Below, one piece after another: positions 49,060 through 57,353 of a stretch of 64,000 nucleotides of DNA. The notes under the pieces are model-generated. The model was not told the origin of the DNA, ran no database searches, and saw nothing but the letters and a program-made list of their open reading frames with translations. The stretch lies in the NCBI GenBank assembly GCA_944386565.1, contig CALXBO010000005.1, forward strand, positions 1 to 64,000, given 5' to 3'. Within the stretch, counting starts at the first letter, position 1. Every line of letters begins with the position of its first letter. Both the position numbers and the translations under genes were made by a program. Source of the DNA: an uncultured Ruthenibacterium sp. Lineage in GTDB: Bacteria > Bacillota > Clostridia > Oscillospirales > Ruminococcaceae.

Positions 49060-49997
49060 CAGACGATCCCATCCTTTCCCAGCTTGCCGAAGCGGATGTA
49101 GAAGAACGCGACGATCATCATGAGAAGCGTGGAGATGGCCGCGAGCGCGGAGGCATAGCCGTAGTTGAAGTCATTGGAGAACGTGCGCATGATGTACAGC
49201 GCGAGCGTCGTGGTGCCGCGGTTCGGGCCGCCGTCGGTCAGGCTGATGATGAGGTCGACCGCGTTGAACGTCCAGATGGCGCGCAGCAGCGTGGTGAGGA
49301 TGATCGTGTCCTTGATCATCGGGATCGTGATGCGGAACATCGTGACCGGGGCGCTTGCGCCGTCGATCTTCGCGGACTCATACAGGTCGTCCGAGATGCT
49401 CGAGAGAGCGGACATGTAGCTGATGGTGAAGAACGGAATGCCGCGCCACACGTTTGCGATGATGGCGCCGGTCATGGCGAGGCGGGAATCGGAGAACCAG
49501 GACATGTTCGTCTGGATGATGCCGAGCTTCATCAGCAGATCGTTGACGACGCCGTAGGTCTGGCCGAGCATCAGGTTCCAGATGATACCGACCATGACGC
49601 CGGCGACCGCCCAGGGCACGAGGGCCAGGGCGCGGACGATGCCGCGGCCTTTGAACTTGCGGGTGAGCAGGTACGCGAGCCAGAATCCGAGCACGGTCTG
49701 GATCGCAACGCTGACGAGCACGTACACCGCCGTGTTGCCGAGCGTCTTCAGGAACAGCTCATCCTTGGTGAAGATCGTGATGAAGTTTTCAAAGCCGATG
49801 AATTCGCGGGCATTGGGCTTCGTCGCGTAATACGATTCAAAGCTCATCTTGAACACGTTGATGATCGGCCACAGCATGAACAGGCACACGAAGATCAGAA
49901 CCGGCGCCAGCAGCAGGTACGGCACGGCCTGACGTTTTCTGTGCATCCAGATCTGATGCCGGGTCAGGGTCGGGGCCTCCTGATTGTTTTTGGTCAT
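49059..49997 (-). CDS. ABC sugar transporter permease (MalF/YesP-like)
   Basis: 312 residues, six spans. Cytoplasmic N-terminus TRHQIWMHRKRQAVPYLLLA, EAA-type loop ISDDLYESAKIDGASAPVTM, and GGPNRGTTTLALYIMRTF. Start ATG 49997 follows AGGAGTG. First gene of the unit that runs to the GH28 gene; it is divergent from a LysR gene with a shared 320-bp control region. Confidence 0.93.
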   Translation of the reverse strand: MTKNNQEAPTLTRHQIWMHRKRQAVPYLLLAPVLIFVCLFMLWPIINVFKMSFESYYATKPNAREFIGFENFITIFTKDELFLKTLGNTAVYVLVSVAIQTVLGFWLAYLLTRKFKGRGIVRALALVPWAVAGVMVGIIWNLMLGQTYGVVNDLLMKLGIIQTNMSWFSDSRLAMTGAIIANVWRGIPFFTISYMSALSSISDDLYESAKIDGASAPVTMFRITIPMIKDTIILTTLLRAIWTFNAVDLIISLTDGGPNRGTTTLALYIMRTFSNDFNYGYASALAAISTLLMMIVAFFYIRFGKLGKDGIV

Positions 49998-50321
49998 TTG
50001 ATTCACTCCTGTCGATGTTTCATTGTTGATCTCAGAATTTCCTCGTTTTGGCGGCGGCAGTTCGCAGCGGCCTCCGCCTGCTTCCTCTCTTGATCTCAGC
50101 CCTCCTCCGAAGCTCGAGCGTCTGCACAGCACCCTGTGCAAAACCACTAATATTCCGTTCTCTTTTCGTCTCGATTATAGTAAAACCATCCCGAAAAATG
50201 CTAATACCTTTCCGGCTATTCAACCATAACATGAAAGTTATAATATTGCCGGATTGGCTTTACAAGGCCATTTGAAAATGATAAACTATTATCAAAGTGA
50301 CAAATTCTTCAGGTGATTATT
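49998..50321. promoter_or_regulatory. Divergent control region between sugar ABC operon and LysR gene
   Basis: No gene. Holds ATAAC-N6-GTTAT at 50226-50241 (a T-N11-A LysR-type box), TGATAA-ACTA-TTATCA at 50279-50294 near the LysR start, and on the minus strand a TATAAT (plus-strand ATTATA near 50174-50179) pointing to the ABC operon with a poor -35, as expected for an activated promoter. Confidence 0.65.
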
Positions 50322-51284
50322 GTGCGGAATGACTTGTCTGAAAAACTGAATTATCTGACGATCCTTGCCGAAGAACAGAACATCACACGGGCCGCGGCGC
50401 GCCTGTTCGTGTCGCAGCCGGCGCTGACGGCGTACCTCAACCGGCTCGAGGCCGAGCTCGGAACGAAGCTGTTCGACCGCAGCAAGACGCCCATCAAGAT
50501 CACGCCCGCGGGCGCGTACTACATCTCCGAAATGGAGAAGATCAGCGCCCAGCAGGACCGGCTGCAGCACGAGCTCAAGCAGATCGACTTCGACCCGGAG
50601 ATGAAGCTGAACATCGGCATCGGGCGCAACCGCGGCAGCCTGTGGCTGCCGAAGATCCTCCCGCGCCTGTACAGCGAATTCCCGGACGCGCACCTGAGCA
50701 TCTCCGAGGACCGCGACATCAATATGTCGGAAAAGGTGGTGCGCGGCATCCTCGACGTGGCCATCGTGGAGACGTACGCCTACCGCTCCATGCTCACCTA
50801 CATGCGCCTGCCCGAGGAGCGCCACCTGCTCATCACGCACCCGGACAACCCCGTGGCCGTCGGGCGCGACATCAGCGGCAACAGCCCGGAGTCCCCGCTC
50901 GACGTGGAGGCGTCCCTTTTGTGCGATCAGCTGTTCATCTGCCCCAACATCCGGGGCGGCCTGAACCGCTCGACGCAGTGGCTGTTCTCCACGTTCAACT
51001 TCAACCCCAAGCGGCTTCTGTTCGTGATGAACGACGCCACCTCCTACCAGCTCGCCGTGAACGGCGTGGGCGTGACGTTCCAGAACTCCGTCTATTCGAA
51101 GGTGATCCGCACCGAGGGCACTCCCCTCTTCATTATGCCCGGCGGAAAGCCGACGCTGCGCAAGGTGTTCGCGGTGTTCACCGACGAATCCATGACGCAG
51201 CTCAAGCGCGCGTTCCTTCGCATCACGCACGACGTGATGAGCGAGGAACTGTGCGGCCATCTGACCGAGCCCGAGTACATGTGA
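50322..51284 (+). CDS. LysR-family regulator, probable activator of the pectin operon
   Basis: 320 residues. HTH near the start: LAEEQNITRAAARLFVSQPA and YLNRLEAELGTKLFDR; a co-inducer domain follows (LNIGIGRNRGSLWLPKILPR, SISEDRDINMSEKVVRGILD). Start GTG 50322 is chosen because AGGTGA lies about 7 nt upstream; GTG 50313 is possible. Divergent from the transporter/enzyme operon, so likely controls it in response to a uronate or oligomer signal. Use of LysR rather than AraC or LacI type is a little unusual for pectin loci. Confidence 0.88.
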   Translation: MRNDLSEKLNYLTILAEEQNITRAAARLFVSQPALTAYLNRLEAELGTKLFDRSKTPIKITPAGAYYISEMEKISAQQDRLQHELKQIDFDPEMKLNIGIGRNRGSLWLPKILPRLYSEFPDAHLSISEDRDINMSEKVVRGILDVAIVETYAYRSMLTYMRLPEERHLLITHPDNPVAVGRDISGNSPESPLDVEASLLCDQLFICPNIRGGLNRSTQWLFSTFNFNPKRLLFVMNDATSYQLAVNGVGVTFQNSVYSKVIRTEGTPLFIMPGGKPTLRKVFAVFTDESMTQLKRAFLRITHDVMSEELCGHLTEPEYM

Positions 51285-51296
51285 CGCTCCGCGTTC

Positions 51297-51330
51297 AAAA
51301 GAGCCTGTGCAAATCGCACAGGCTCTTTTT
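51297..51330. terminator. Bidirectional terminator between convergent LysR genes
   Basis: AAAAGAGCCTGTGC, loop AAATC, complement, then TTTTTCTTTC. Ends both the plus-strand LysR gene and the minus-strand LysR pair. Confidence 0.9.
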
Positions 51331-51349
51331 CTTTCTTTTGTAAGCTCTG

Positions 51350-52219
51350 TCATTCCGCAAGCAGCGCCCGCCCGCCCAGTTCGGCGGCGCGCGACGCGGC
51401 GCAGCGCACGAACACGGACGCCGCAGGCAGCGCGTCCTCGCCGCACACGGCCGCGCACCGGCACACGAGCGGCGGGTCGAACGCCCGCACGCGGGCCTGT
51501 GCGCTCTGCGGCACGGCGGCGCGCGGGACCATCAGTCCCCCGCGCCCGAGTGCAAGCAGCTCCGCCAGCACCGGGAGATCGGCCGTGCACGACACGTCCT
51601 GTGCTCCGGGTGCGTACGCGCGGCTCATGGCGCGCAGAAACGGGTCGGCACTCGCGAGCGGCGCGCCGGGCGTCTGCGCCTCGCAGAACACGAGCTCGAA
51701 GCGCAGGATCTCCTGTGCGCGCGGCGGCAGCTCCTGCCCGGGCGGGACGAACACGAGCGCCGCGTCCGCCTCGCCGTCGCGCAAAGCGCGCAGCGCCTCG
51801 TCCGGGTCCGCCTGCGTGACGCACAGCGCTCCCTCCCCGAGCTGCGCCTCCACGTCCGGCTGCACGAAGCGCCGCACGAACGCCGACAGCGCGCGCGGCA
51901 CGGCTGCCGTGACGCTGTCCGGCCGGTGCGATGCGCACGCGGCCACGGCCTCGTTCATCTCCTGCTCGATGTGCAGGATGCTGCGCGCGCCGTTCACAAA
52001 GAGCTTGCCCGCGTTGGTGAGCCGCAGCGTGTTGTGCTCGCGGGCGAAGAGCGGCACGCCCAGCTCCGTCTCCACACCGCGCAGCGCGCGGGAAAGCGCG
52101 GGCTGCGACAGATACAGCTTTTCGGCCGCGCGCGAGAGGCTCTTCTCCTCCACGATGGTCACGATGCAGCGCAGCAGACGCGTGTCGAAATCAAATCCCT
52201 CGGTCTCTCTCCGGCTCAT
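51350..52219 (-). CDS. LysR-family regulator (second of a pair)
   Basis: 289 residues. HTH: VEEKSLSRAAEKLYLSQPAL then ALRGVETELGVPLFAREHN. The ligand domain is shorter and more Ala/Leu-rich than usual, so the family fold is clear but the effector is not. Its ATG overlaps the stop of the upstream LysR gene by 4 bp, so the two are co-translated, which would be odd for independent regulators and hints at paired function. Confidence 0.88.
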   Translation of the reverse strand: MSRRETEGFDFDTRLLRCIVTIVEEKSLSRAAEKLYLSQPALSRALRGVETELGVPLFAREHNTLRLTNAGKLFVNGARSILHIEQEMNEAVAACASHRPDSVTAAVPRALSAFVRRFVQPDVEAQLGEGALCVTQADPDEALRALRDGEADAALVFVPPGQELPPRAQEILRFELVFCEAQTPGAPLASADPFLRAMSRAYAPGAQDVSCTADLPVLAELLALGRGGLMVPRAAVPQSAQARVRAFDPPLVCRCAAVCGEDALPAASVFVRCAASRAAELGGRALLAE

Positions 52220-53196
52220 GCTCCGCGCCCCCTCTCCGACACCGCGCGCAGGAACTCCTGCACCTGTGCGCCCTGGATGAGCGAATGCTCCTGCGAGCGG
52301 CTGCGCTCGTCGAGCAGCAGGCCGCAGAGGAACCGGTCGGCGTCCGACAGCGCGCGCCCGGCGCGCCAGCGCAGGTACGTGACCTCATAGCACGGCGGGT
52401 CGAGCCGGAAGTAGGTCATCTCCGTCATCTCGGCGGCGTACCGGCGCGACACGAACCCCGCGCCCGCGCCGCGGCGCAGCATGTACTCCACCGCGATGCT
52501 GCTGTCCGACTCGAACGCGATGATGGGGGAAAATCCCTCCTCGCGGAACAGCCGGTCGGCCACGAGGCGGATGTTGTTGCGGCGGCTGGGCAGCACGAAG
52601 GGCGTGTCCCAGAACGCGCGGATGGGCATGGAGACCATGGAATCCGCATCCCGCCCGGCGTACGAGGCCAGCGGGTGGAACGGCGGCACGGCCAGCACGA
52701 TCTCCTCGCGGCTGACGGCGAGGTTGCACACGTCGTCGAACGCCGCGTGGCAGTTCGCCCCGAGGGCGAAGTCGACCGTGCCGTCGTGCACCTTCTCCTC
52801 CTGCGTCGCGGAGTACGTGTCCTCCAGGCACAGGTCCACGCGCGGGAACTCGGCCGCGAACCGCGTGTACACACGGCTGAACAGCTCCGTGCCGCGGTAC
52901 GGCGTGCAGGCGACGCGCAGCGTTCCGGCGGGCGGGGCGCCCAGGCGCGCGATGGCGCGCAGCGTGATGCGGCGCGTCTCGAGGATGCGGCGCGACGCGT
53001 CCAGAACGGCCCGTCCGGCCGGGGTCGGATACATCCTGCGGCTGCGGCGCACGAAGAGCACCGCGCGCATGCGGCTCTCCTGTTCCGAGAGGAACTTGCT
53101 CAGAGCGGCCTGCGAGATCCCCAACTTTTTTGCAGCCTGCGAAATGCTGCCGCTTTCTTCGATGGCGCAAAAATATTCGCAGTATCGTGCATTCAT
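52216..53196 (-). CDS. LysR-family regulator (first of a pair)
   Basis: 326 residues. HTH: SGSISQAAKKLGISQAALSK then EQESRMRAVLFVRRSRRM. Ligand domain: TLRVACTPYRGTELFSRVYT, FPRVDLCLEDTYSA, AVSREEIVLAVPPFHPLASY. RBS GGGAGGG before the ATG. A consensus promoter (53228-53256) drives it, and a LysR-type box lies just upstream of the -35, shared with the divergent isomerase/GH105 unit, which is its likely target. Confidence 0.9.
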   Translation of the reverse strand: MNARYCEYFCAIEESGSISQAAKKLGISQAALSKFLSEQESRMRAVLFVRRSRRMYPTPAGRAVLDASRRILETRRITLRAIARLGAPPAGTLRVACTPYRGTELFSRVYTRFAAEFPRVDLCLEDTYSATQEEKVHDGTVDFALGANCHAAFDDVCNLAVSREEIVLAVPPFHPLASYAGRDADSMVSMPIRAFWDTPFVLPSRRNNIRLVADRLFREEGFSPIIAFESDSSIAVEYMLRRGAGAGFVSRRYAAEMTEMTYFRLDPPCYEVTYLRWRAGRALSDADRFLCGLLLDERSRSQEHSLIQGAQVQEFLRAVSERGRGA

Positions 53197-53227
53197 CGGT
53201 CTTTCCCTCCCCCTTTGCTCTGCGTCG

Positions 53228-53277
53228 ATCATAGCATCCGGCCCGTTTTGTGTCAACAACTATAACCAAAGTGTTAT
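53228..53277. promoter_or_regulatory. LysR promoter and divergent LysR-type box
   Basis: Minus-strand TTGACA (53251-53256), 17 bp, TATGAT (53228-53233). Next to it lies ATAAC-N6-GTTAT (53262-53277), the same palindrome as at 50226-50241, positioned to control the plus-strand unit from 53374. Confidence 0.7.
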
Positions 53278-53373
53278 GATGCGATTAAGAAAATCGGCAT
53301 TGCGCCGGGCGCCGCACCGCGTTATCCTGTTGGTGAAATCAATCGGAAACCGACATTCAGGGAGGGTATCACA

Positions 53374-54219
53374 ATGCCGAAGTATCAAATCGGAGCGCGC
53401 GCGCACGACTACGGCCGGGGCACTCCGGCGGACCTGTTCCGCCGGATGCGCACCGACGGCTGGGAGTGCACGCAGCTCGCCTATAAGAAAGCCGTGGAGG
53501 GCGTCTCAGAGCTGACCGACGTCACGCCCGAGCTCGTGGAGGAGACCCGCCGCGCCTTTGCGGACACGGGCCTGTCGCTCGCCGTTCTGGGCGTGTACCG
53601 CGAGATCGGCTCGGCCGACGAAGCGCTGCGCGAGCGCGAGACGAACGTGTTCATCAGCCAGATGCCCGTGTGCCGCGCGCTGGGCGCGCCGTGCATGGGC
53701 ACGGAGACGACGCCGATGGAAAAGCAGCCGGCCGGCACGACGATGCGCGAGGCGCAGCGCCAGCTGATGCGCAGCCTGGAGGCCATCGTGCCCGCGGCCG
53801 AGGAGGCGGGTGTGACCGTCGCGATCGAGCCCGTGTGGCACCACGCGCTGTGCACCGCCGAATTCACGAAGGAAGTGCTGGACACGATGGGCAGCGACTG
53901 CCTGCGCGTCCTGTTTGACCCGGCGAACCTGCTGTCCAGGGAGTGGATGGACCGTCAGGACGAATTGTTCGGCCGCGCCGTCGAGCTGTGGGGCGACAAG
54001 ATCGTGGGCATCCACTTCAAGGGCATCCGCTACGACGCGCAGGGCGTGCGCTCCGCGTGCCGTCTCGAGCAGTCGCAGGTGGATTACGCATCGGTGTTCC
54101 GCCGCCTGTCGCAGCTGCCGCAGAGCGTTCTGCCGGTGCTGCGCGAGGAGGCCGTCCCGGCGGCGGCCGCGTCGGACATCGCGTTCATGCGCTCGTTCTT
54201 CGGCGCGCAGGAGGGCTGA
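53374..54219 (+). CDS. Sugar-phosphate isomerase/epimerase-like TIM-barrel protein
   Basis: 281 residues. Xylose-isomerase-like TIM barrel: strand ends carry metal and acid residues in GVTVAIEPVWHH (about residue 146-157), LRVLFDPANLLS (about 177-188) and IVGIHFKG (about 211-218). Likely acts on a keto-sugar or uronate; the reaction is unknown. AGGGAGG precedes the ATG. First gene of a plus-strand unit with a GH105 gene only 3 bp after its stop. Confidence 0.85.
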   Translation: MPKYQIGARAHDYGRGTPADLFRRMRTDGWECTQLAYKKAVEGVSELTDVTPELVEETRRAFADTGLSLAVLGVYREIGSADEALRERETNVFISQMPVCRALGAPCMGTETTPMEKQPAGTTMREAQRQLMRSLEAIVPAAEEAGVTVAIEPVWHHALCTAEFTKEVLDTMGSDCLRVLFDPANLLSREWMDRQDELFGRAVELWGDKIVGIHFKGIRYDAQGVRSACRLEQSQVDYASVFRRLSQLPQSVLPVLREEAVPAAAASDIAFMRSFFGAQEG

Positions 54220-54222
54220 CCG

Positions 54223-55302
54223 ATGGCGACAGGAATGCAGTTTGACCGCTATTTCCGCGAATATCTGGAGCGCGGGCTCTCCGGCGGAACGCCCCGCAAC
54301 GGCTGGTCGTACAAGGACGACATCACCGTGCTGGGCACGTACGACCTGTTCTGCGTGACGGGCGACCTGTTCTACCGCGACGCGATCCTGCGTCTCACGA
54401 AGGACCTTCTCCCGCCCGACGACGAGCCCTGCGCGCACAACATCGACCAGGTCAGCGCGGCCAAGACCGACCTCGTGCTCGGCCGGCTGACGGGCGACGC
54501 GCGCTACGAGCGGCGCTTTGCGGCCAAGGCGGCCGTGCTGAAGGACTATCCCCGCACGAAGTGCGGCAGCTTCTGGCACAAGGACATCTATCCCGATCAG
54601 GTCTGGCTGGACGGGCTGTACATGGGCATGCCCGTCTACCTGCAGGACCCGGCGAACGCCGAGGATGCGATGCGCCAGTTCGAGACGGTGCGCCGGCAGC
54701 TGTGGGACCCCGAGACGCGCCTGTACCGCCACGCGTGGGATGAGAGCCGCCGCCAGGAGTGGGCGGACCCCGAGACGGGCATGTCGCCCTGTGTCTGGCT
54801 GCGCGCCGAGGGCTGGCTGCTGATGGCGTTCGTCGACTGCTGGCAGCTCGTGGTGCAGCGCGAGCACAAGGACCGTCTGGCCGAGCTGCTGCGCGAGGCC
54901 GTGGACGGCCTGCTGCCGTATCAGGACGCCGGGACCTCCATGTTCTACCAGCTGCCCGACAAGGCCTCCGAGCCCGGCAACTACCCCGAGACCTCCGGCA
55001 GCGCGATGGCGGCCTACGCCCTGATGAAGGGCGCGCGGCTCGGGATCCTCCCGATGGAGTACTTCGCCCGCGGGGCGGAGATCCTGGGCGGCATCGCCCG
55101 CACGCAGCTGACCACCGTGGGTGGCCGTCTGGTGCTGGGCGGCATCTGCGGCAGCGCGGGGCTCGGCGCCGGCCCGGACAACCGCACCGACCGCGACGGC
55201 AGCGTCCGGTATTATCTCAGCGAGGCCATCCGCCCCGACAACCAGCACGGGACGGCGGCCTGCATGATGGCATACAGCGAATATCTGTACAGCGCAGGCT
55301 GA
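54223..55302 (+). CDS. GH105 family hydrolase (second copy)
   Basis: 359 residues. Same fold as the protein encoded at 43462-44649: CGSFWHKDIYPDQVWLDG, GLYMGMPVYLQDP, HAWDESRRQEWADPETGMS, then MFYQLPDKASEPGNYPETSG. Clearly diverged from the other copy and shorter by about 35 residues, so it probably has a different oligosaccharide preference. No signal peptide. GGAGGG lies in the end of the isomerase gene; translation is coupled (3-bp gap). Confidence 0.92.
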   Translation: MATGMQFDRYFREYLERGLSGGTPRNGWSYKDDITVLGTYDLFCVTGDLFYRDAILRLTKDLLPPDDEPCAHNIDQVSAAKTDLVLGRLTGDARYERRFAAKAAVLKDYPRTKCGSFWHKDIYPDQVWLDGLYMGMPVYLQDPANAEDAMRQFETVRRQLWDPETRLYRHAWDESRRQEWADPETGMSPCVWLRAEGWLLMAFVDCWQLVVQREHKDRLAELLREAVDGLLPYQDAGTSMFYQLPDKASEPGNYPETSGSAMAAYALMKGARLGILPMEYFARGAEILGGIARTQLTTVGGRLVLGGICGSAGLGAGPDNRTDRDGSVRYYLSEAIRPDNQHGTAACMMAYSEYLYSAG

Positions 55303-55503
55303 CGGATCTTCACCCGCAGCGCGCCGGAATGCCGCTTTTTCCGGCGCGCGCATCCCCGCGGGGACACCCGCCTCCCGGTGTGATCCCCCGCGGGGCCGCC
55401 GCGGCGCAAGCAATGTATACAAGCTCATAATTATATTTTATTTTCTATCGTATATACGTTTTATTTTCTGTATCCAAACAGTAAGAAAGGTCAGGTGTCC
55501 TCT
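55303..55503 (+). promoter_or_regulatory. Intergenic region before the zinc dehydrogenase gene
   Basis: First half: GC-rich hairpins (GCGCGCCGG/CCGGCGCGC, and CCCCGCGGGG repeats) without a T-run. Second half: AT-rich, with TGTATACA (55414-55421) and CGTATATACG (55450-55459), palindromes that could be operators or extended -10 elements. Suggests the dehydrogenase has its own promoter. Confidence 0.45.
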
Positions 55504-56559
55504 ATGAAGGCAATTTACATCAACGCCCCGGGCGAAGTGGAGATCCGCGAGATCGAGAAGCCGCGCCGCGGCAAGGGTGAAGCACTTCTGAAGGTGCTGT
55601 ACGGCGGCATCTGCGGCAGCGACCTCGGCTCTTTTCGCGGCACGTTCGCCTACTTTGACTATCCCCGCATCCCCGGCCACGAGTTCAGCGCCGAGATCGT
55701 CGAGGTCGACGACAACGAGTACGGCCTCAAGCCCGGCATGATCGTCACGTGCAACCCCTATTTCAACTGCGGCGGCTGCTACAGCTGCGAGCGCGGCATC
55801 GTCAACGCCTGCATGGACAACCAGACCATGGGCTGCCAGCGCGACGGCGCGTTCTGCGAGTACATCACGATGCCCCTCGAGCGCATCTACGACGGCAAGG
55901 GTCTCGACCCGAAGGTGCTCGCCGCCATCGAGCCGTTCTGCATCAGCTACCACGGCGTGCAGCGCGCGGGCGTGCGCCCCGGCGACAAGGTGCTCGTGGT
56001 GGGCGCCGGCACGATCGGCGTGCTGGCCGCGGCCGCCGCGAAAGCGCTGGGCGGCGAGGTGTGGATCGCCGACGTGGCCGCGCCGAAGCTCGAGTACGCA
56101 CAGCGTGAGTTCGGCTTCGCGGGCACCATCCTCAACGACAGCCCCGAGGCGCTCGACAAGGCCGTGCGCGAGATCACGGGCGTGCGCTCTGCCAACGGCA
56201 AGGAAGCCGTCAACGGCTTCGACGTGTGCATCGAGGCCGTCGGCCTGCCCTCCACGTTCCAGAACTGCATCGACGCGGCGGCGTTCGGCGGCCGCGTGGT
56301 GCTCATCGGCGTGGGCAAGAAAAACCTCGACTTCAACTTCACGCTGCTCCAGAAAAAGGAGCTGAACGTCTTCGGCAGCCGCAACGCGCTGAAGAAGGAC
56401 TTCATCGAGCTCATCGACCTCGTGCGCGAGGGCCGCGCGGACCTCTCGAAGGTCATCACCAACACCTACAAATTCGACGACGCGGCGACCGCCTTCCGCG
56501 ATTTCAGCGAGAACGGCGCCAACATGCTCAAGGTCGTCCTCGATTTCACCGACAACTGA
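55504..56559 (+). CDS. Zinc-binding medium-chain alcohol dehydrogenase
   Basis: 351 residues. Catalytic zinc site GICGSDLGSF (Cys about 38) and GHEF, structural zinc cysteines in FNCGGCYSCERGIVNAC (about 91-107), Rossmann VLVVGAGTIGVLAA (about 164-177). Family includes L-threonine, sorbitol and galactonate dehydrogenases. In this locus it may reduce or oxidise a uronate-derived polyol or keto-acid; no kduD-type short-chain dehydrogenase is present, so it could fill that redox step. It ends at a strong terminator. Confidence 0.88.
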   Translation: MKAIYINAPGEVEIREIEKPRRGKGEALLKVLYGGICGSDLGSFRGTFAYFDYPRIPGHEFSAEIVEVDDNEYGLKPGMIVTCNPYFNCGGCYSCERGIVNACMDNQTMGCQRDGAFCEYITMPLERIYDGKGLDPKVLAAIEPFCISYHGVQRAGVRPGDKVLVVGAGTIGVLAAAAAKALGGEVWIADVAAPKLEYAQREFGFAGTILNDSPEALDKAVREITGVRSANGKEAVNGFDVCIEAVGLPSTFQNCIDAAAFGGRVVLIGVGKKNLDFNFTLLQKKELNVFGSRNALKKDFIELIDLVREGRADLSKVITNTYKFDDAATAFRDFSENGANMLKVVLDFTDN

Positions 56560-56587
56560 CGGCGTCTCCCGCGGGAGCCCGGCAAAC

Positions 56588-56628
56588 AAAAGAGGCTTTC
56601 CCCTTCTTCGGGGAAAGCCTCTTTTTTT
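56588..56628. terminator. Intrinsic terminator after the zinc dehydrogenase gene
   Basis: AAAGAGGCTTTCCCC, loop TTCTTC, complement, then TTTTTTT. Also serves the minus-strand regulator ending at 56635. Confidence 0.9.
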
Positions 56629-56634
56629 CCGGAT

Positions 56635-57210
56635 TCAGAACGACGGCGGCGTGATGGCGAAGATGATCTGCACGGGCGCGGACGTGCGGTTGTGCCACGC
56701 GTGGCGGGCGCGCGGCGGGATGCGCACGCTGTCGCCGGGCGTCATCGTGTACAGAACGCCCTCGATCTCCACCTCAACGGACTCGCCTGAGTGCAGGAAC
56801 GCGACCTCCTCGCCCTCGTGGCTGCGGTAGTCGCGGTAGGAGCTGCCGGCGGGCGGAATGATCATCATGCAGAACTCGATGTCGCCGCGCGTGTCGGGCG
56901 TGAGCAGCTCGTAGCGCACGTCCGGCTCGCTCTTCGAGCCGATGGTGAGCCGGTCGGCCGGGTGGACGACGGGGCTCTTTTCCGCCGGGCGGTCCTGAAA
57001 GAATTCGTAGAGCGGCGTCTCGAGCACCTGTGTGACGGCCCAGAGCGTGCTGATGGACGGGTTCACCTTCCCGCTCTCGATCTGGCTGAGCATGGACGGC
57101 GTGATGCCCGCGAGCTCGGCCGCCTTGCGCAGGGACAGCCCGCGCGCGGTGCGGACGGACTGCAGTTTTTTGCCGAGATTGAGTTCTTCGAGACGTGTTG
57201 TATCTTCCAA
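56635..57210 (-). CDS. XRE-cupin transcriptional regulator
   Basis: 191 residues. HTH near 13-70: LGKKLQSVRTARGLSLRKAA then GITPSMLSQIESGKVNPSIS. A C-terminal cupin (about 105-190) with YRSHEGEEVAFLHSGE and TPGDSVRIPPRARHAWHN, giving a possible metal or ligand pocket. Such proteins often control amino-acid or polyamine use. Start TTG 57210, since GGGAGG lies 7-8 nt upstream and there is no ATG nearby. It follows dsdA after a terminator, in the same direction as the D-amino-acid genes, which it probably controls. Confidence 0.88.
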   Translation of the reverse strand: MEDTTRLEELNLGKKLQSVRTARGLSLRKAAELAGITPSMLSQIESGKVNPSISTLWAVTQVLETPLYEFFQDRPAEKSPVVHPADRLTIGSKSEPDVRYELLTPDTRGDIEFCMMIIPPAGSSYRDYRSHEGEEVAFLHSGESVEVEIEGVLYTMTPGDSVRIPPRARHAWHNRTSAPVQIIFAITPPSF

Positions 57211-57300
57211 AAGTGTTCCTCCCTGAACGGACGGCGCGGCTGCGCCGGTGGTGTCGTACCTGCTATCATACCACACACGGCGGAAAAAGAAAAGAGAAGA

Positions 57301-57324
57301 CGCGCGGATGTGTCCATCCGCGCG
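57301..57324 (-). terminator. Terminator of the D-amino-acid operon
   Basis: CGCGCGGATG, loop, CATCCGCGCG, followed on the minus strand by TCTTCTCTTTTCTTTTT. It separates dsdA from the cupin regulator, which therefore needs its own promoter (a TATGAT lies at about 57264-57269 on the minus strand). Confidence 0.75.
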
Positions 57325-57353
57325 CCCTTTTGTCCGGATACAACGGGAAGCGC

